64,000 nt of DNA from Marthasterias glacialis. Lineage: Eukaryota > Echinodermata > Asteroidea > Forcipulatida > Asteriidae. How positions within the stretch are numbered: position 1 is the first letter of the stretch; each line of letters begins with the position of its first letter. Below are positions 59,343-64,000 of the stretch, in pieces. Under the pieces are notes generated by a model, which had not been told where the DNA came from, made no database searches, and worked only from the letters and a program-made list of their open reading frames with translations. The stretch covers positions 12,546,174 through 12,610,173 of the forward strand of contig OU452223.1 of NCBI GenBank assembly GCA_911728455.2. The letters run 5' to 3'. The position numbers and the translations under genes are program-made.

Positions 59343-62300
59343 CTCACCCTCAGTTCAAACATATCTTCAAGTTTCCCTCTACTGGGATCATAGGTCATGT
59401 TGACAGGCACATGTTAATTTTGTGGTCGTAATTATTTCACACGACAGGTCATATAAGCACAGGTTAGATATATGCTCCTAAAACAATATCATGGGAGACC
59501 GTGAAATTGGCAACTTGTAGAAAAAAAACATGGAAACATTTACCACCGCAAAAAAACAAAATAATGAATTATAAAAAAAAATATTAATAATCTGTGTACG
59601 TGGATAATAAGTGATTATTTGTGATTGGAACAATAAGTGTACGATGATATACTTTTTTATATACACATTCAAAATATCGTCAGAAATAAGTCCTCCAAAA
59701 TTATACAATGCGTGGGAAAGATGTCCCGCAATACCTGGTTTTTATTTTCGATTTTTCACTCTGAATAAGCATGTTAGTGAAAGTGGGAACAAAATCTAAA
59801 CATCGACGGTTATTTTGTGTTTTTTTCCCGAAAACGTGGCACCCGGATACAATGAAAATTCCAATGGGAAAATTGGGGGATAGGATTTTACTTTTTTTTC
59901 CAAAATCAACGAGATGCAATACCCGCAAGAACAGTGTGATATTTCGATATTTCAACGGCAACGTTTCAAGGCAGACAAATACAAAATTACTGTAACTACA
60001 TGAAAACATTCTACTATTACAATATACCAGGCAACCTTTGTTCACGAAAAGAGTGACCATGTACATTCCAGGGCCTTTCTGGCAGGCAAGATACTACACT
60101 GGTCATATGGGAAATTTTTACATGGTGTGTCGTAGTTTCCTCATCAATTCAAGAGTTTAAAAATAACAGCTGAAAAAAAAAGTTTTGGGATGTGCCCCTT
60201 TTCTTCATATCAAAAGTTGATAAAAATCAGACCGTGCGATCTCCATAGAATATCAGATTTAATGTGTTTTTTTCGTGCAAATCGTACCTTCAGACATTTC
60301 AGGCTCCGTGGATCTTTTGTAAACACGTGATGTCACGGGTTACGTAGTCTATACCCACGCTGTTTTCTAGATAGCATGGAAAAGTTCTTACATTCTAATG
60401 CACCCGCCCTAAGTAATTTGATATGATTATCTTTCCAGCAAACAAGACACATTGAATGAGTGTAGGAAAGAAACCCATGTTAAGTTACACCTTTGTTAAC
60501 GAACACATGCATCTCTTGCACCTTGTGTTAGTTTGTGAGCGTGTGAAGATTCTATACATTCAAGAACGGATCCGTAATGCACCTACATCAATCAATGTCT
60601 GATTGTCAGCAGAATCAAATAAACAATACCAAATGTTAACAAGACAACCTTAATTCCCCTTGAAAGACGTGTAATTAAGATAATTTAAACACCTTCCAAG
60701 CTAAGATAATAACACCTCCATAAAGAGCTGGTGATTTGAAAGATAATTGTCCGGGTTTTTTTTGTTTGTTTTTTAAAGTGAAAATGATTTACAAGTGGCG
60801 TAAATGAGCTTTAGGAGCCGAGTGCAGGGGGCGCCCACGCAAGCGTGTTGGATCGGCCATGCTAGACTGGGTGGCTGCAACATTGGCCCGGCGTGTCCGA
60901 TGGGCTGTTTACGCTAGCCCGGTGTTGCGTTGTGTTGGCTTCTCTTTACGCCAGTGTGCAGGTGACAAAGTAAAGACGCGACTGAAAGTTTCAAGTAAAC
61001 AAATCTTGATTTATGACAGTTTTTTTTTATTTTCTGGGGTATTAAAAGATTGCAACTTACGAAGAACGGGGGGGATCATGGGTTTTGTGAGCGACGAAGA
61101 GGGAAACGCCACGAAGAAATGACTGTGGTTGACGAAAAAACTCCCCGTTTTCTACGGTACCGTCTCGGTCATGTAAGCCACCGGCGGCTCGCATCTTGAG
61201 CCGATGATATTCTCAAATCCACGGCGAGTTCCAAGCACTCCTTCACAGTGTGGATTTAGGGAACACTACCTCAAATCTACCGAGGCGATTTTGTCCAATC
61301 CCCCGGAAAGGGACATTTCCTAGCAGACGAACGCTTGCAGGTGCCTTAGGTCGAGGGGTATCTTGAAGGAAATTCATAAAACAAATTAAGATGGTTAAAG
61401 GATTTGAGATTTCCACCAGTGCGGTTGGCATCGTTGCTGGGGGCTCCTGAGGTAGCTGCCACCGGCTGACACGGCTAAGACGTTCCTGATCTTCTCCATT
61501 GAATACAAGAAAATCAATTAGTTAGTGATCTTATCTTAAGAATGGAGACAAGACTAACCTTGTCCACTTGTTCACGTCAAAAAAAAAATATAATTCACTA
61601 AAGTGCCCCGTTTTCTTGCGAGAAAATTTTAATTTCCTTACACGGGGTTATCTCTTTTGTGGCAGCGTGGAAAGACTGCGCAAGGGCCTTTTGTTCGGCA
61701 GGGCCTGGAGCGTGGAGCTCCCGGTCACAGGTGCGGATTAGGCCCGCTCAGGGATTGACGTGCCCGGTGTACTTGAACTTAAATATTTTATGATGTGTTT
61801 CTTGCCGTACGTCTTGCCAAACAACCCCAACAGAAAAGCTCCGAAGACACAAAAGAACAGTATCTTTCAATGAAAAGCTTAAAGTATGCCTGCTAGATGG
61901 AACATTGTATAAAGGCCTATTGTCTGTTCATGCTTATGAACTCAAGAAGAAGATGCACCGCTAATAAAATACTATTAGAACTCCGACTAGACCGAATCAG
62001 TAAAAATTATGTTTTACAAATTAGTCACACAAAGCATTACAAGTTTGTGTTTGTGTATTTTTGTTAATTTATTTCTTTAAATTAATTTATTTATTTTATT
62101 CTTTGTTATTTGCTATTTTTTGTTATTATTATTATTATTATTATTTTTAAAGTCATTTTGGGGGCGGTTTATTAAAAAAAAAATGTGTGTATTTTTGTCT
62201 TGTCTAAATTTCTAAGCGATTCGGCATTTTAGCAATATCATAACATTGACAAAAACATGTAGCAGCTACGCAGCTATACATGCAGTCTGTCTTTGCAGGT

Positions 62301-63334
62301 ATCCAGTTCTTAACGTTTGAGACAGTTTAGCGAGTCTCAAGTCCCCATCAATCTCAACCCACTGATGAGTGTAAACTGATTTTAAAGTTGATTTTGTCAG
62401 AATCTAATAGCATCAATCAGAAACGCGTAGCCGTTGCCGCGCTCTTTTAAACACGACAACTCAATTATTTTTTTTTCGAAGCTTTGTTTATTAAAATAAC
62501 GGTTTCCAAGATGAAGACTCCTTTGAGAAGTTAACTTTGTCTGTAAAAACGAATGCTTTACTTTCCCGCGTAATCTCATCGTAAATTATATCCAATGATA
62601 AGCTAAAGAAAGTTCATGAGTCGGGGGAAAAGTCTTAAAAGTCTTAATTATATTTTTAAATATTGTTTTCTATTTTTTTTAAGGAGATGGGGGTGTTGAA
62701 AAGGAACCATTTACTTTGTACATGTTTTGAGGGCTTATCCTTATAATTTGCAAAACTTTTTGACAGGATTGATATTTATCTCTAAAACAATTTAGTGTCA
62801 ATCCGAAAGCTCACTTATTATAAAATTCAATCTTCTCAATCTTCAATAGAAATGTTTTCGTCTGAACTACTGAATCCCTCTTAATTGCCGTTTCTTGTTT
62901 CGATTGTAACAGCCGAAATAAGTGTGTATAAAATACAAAATCCCATTTAAACTAATACAACCGCTTTTCTCCGTGTTCACTACATTGACCACCAATTTGA
63001 CAACATTTTCACAGGTTTGTTGTTTTGGTGTGTGTCTTGAAAAATGGATCAAAGGAATGAGCTTACTCAGCCAAAAAAAAAAAAACCAAACAAACCAATG
63101 AATAAATAAATAAATAACATTAAAAAAATAATGTTATACACAGATGCACACATTTTTGAAAACATACAGTTTAGAATCTCAATGCTAGTTTTCATCGTAC
63201 CTTGTGTGGTGAAATTAACATTATCTTTCACTTTACTGCAAACCATCCAACTGCAGACCAACAAAGTGAACGTTCCAAATCCTCCTCAACTGCCCTTTAA
63301 AATATTAAGAACGAACGCACAGTCAGGGAAAACG
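59343..63334. other. Unassigned right-hand region
   Basis: No recognised gene. A minus-strand segment near 61280-61361, reading DTPRPKAPASVRLLGNVPFR between CTTCAAG and GTAGAT, is exon-like but unsupported. A plus-strand frame at 60859-60960 ending before GTGACA is similar. A (TTA)n tract is at 62125-62145 and a poly(A) run at 63074-63086. Confidence 0.45.
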
Positions 63335-63766
63335 AAACAAACAAACAAACAAACAAACAAACAAACAAACAAACAAACAAACAAACAAACAAACAAACAA
63401 ACAAACAAACAAACAAACAAACAAACAAACAAACAAACAAACAAACAAACAAACAAACAAACAAACAAACAAACAAACAAACAAACAAACAAACAAACAA
63501 ACAAACAAACAAACAAACAAACAAACAAACAAACAAACAAACAAACAAACAAACAAACAAACAAACAAACAAACAAACAAACAAACAAACAAACAAACAA
63601 ACAAACAAACAAACAAACAAACAAACAAACAAACAAACAAACAAACAAACAAACAAACAAACAAACAAACAAACAAACAAACAAACAAACAAACAAACAA
63701 ACAAACAAACAAACAAACAAACAAACAAACAACCCAACAAACAAACAAACAAACAAACAAACAAAC
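63335..63766. repeat. (ACAA)n microsatellite, about 430 bp
   Basis: Over 100 near-perfect AAAC units with one interruption at about 63731-63736 (AACCCA). The period-4 repeat has no stop in any frame, so it yields long artefactual frames of TNKQ on the plus strand and FVCL on the minus strand. It may also be a collapsed or expanded assembly region. Confidence 0.97.
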
Positions 63767-64000
63767 TTACATCTCAATAAACAATCGGGTACACACGTCT
63801 AGCACGTTGTATTTTGTCTTTCATTTTAACAAAGGAGGTCATCCAATTAAGTTGTATTCGTTCGCAGTATACTATGGAAATCGACTTTCAACACCAAGCA
63901 GAACAAAACTCAGGTTGGACCTTAAAGAAAGTGTTGTTTTTTTTTGTCAAAAATGAAAGTACTGCAAGGAAAACCTAAGATGTGAAGAATATAAAACAAT
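63767..64000. other. Right edge, nothing recognised
   Basis: Short A/T-rich sequence after the microsatellite. I see no exon, RNA gene or repeat boundary in it. Confidence 0.5.

Noticed and set aside
63131-63802. Long open frames of TNKQ (plus strand) and FVCL (minus strand)
   Set aside because: They are translations of the (ACAA)n microsatellite and have no stop only because the period is 4 with no TAA/TAG/TGA in phase.

Overview
This is a eukaryotic, animal-type window: about 63% A+T, long introns, exons bounded by GT-AG sites, and dense non-autonomous transposons. The gene content (a multi-SRCR secreted protein, a divergent class A receptor, a FAM133 orthologue) and the foldback repeats suggest a marine deuterostome, most likely an echinoderm. 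That placement is inference; no rRNA or mitochondrial marker is present.

Layout. All three convincing genes lie on the minus strand. (1) 3761-17544: an eight-exon FAM133 orthologue, reconstructed completely in phase (181 aa, Ser/Lys-rich, probably nuclear). Its introns hold a 5'-truncated LINE, a tRNA-derived SINE, a 50-bp minisatellite, nested MITEs, a 635-bp palindrome and a 478-bp Mutator-like MITE with a 9-bp target duplication. (2) 22003-33134: a nine-exon gene for a predicted secreted protein of 838 aa, with a signal peptide, one PAN/apple domain, a short Thr/Pro-rich linker and seven SRCR domains, each on its own phase 1-1 exon. Its first intron carries a decayed LINE that was itself split by a MITE. 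(3) 45161-46249: an intronless 362-aa rhodopsin-class receptor with an altered NPxxY motif and no aminergic Asp in TM3.

The rest is intergenic or unassigned. It holds MITE families, a SINE at 37817-38130, a ~200-bp tandem duplication at 42311-42711, a degenerate ~105-bp array at 48590-49190 with a related block at 51500-52290, and a ~430-bp (ACAA)n tract near the right edge. A few exon-like minus-strand segments between 43 and 62 kb could belong to an unseen gene; they are listed with low confidence.

The most interesting signals are three. In the SRCR gene, the terminal domain has lost both cysteines of one predicted disulfide pair, and the exons show two-domain duplication. The receptor has lost the NPxxY proline. 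The repeats show a legible nested history, including one MITE insertion with its empty site preserved in a second copy of the host element in the same window.
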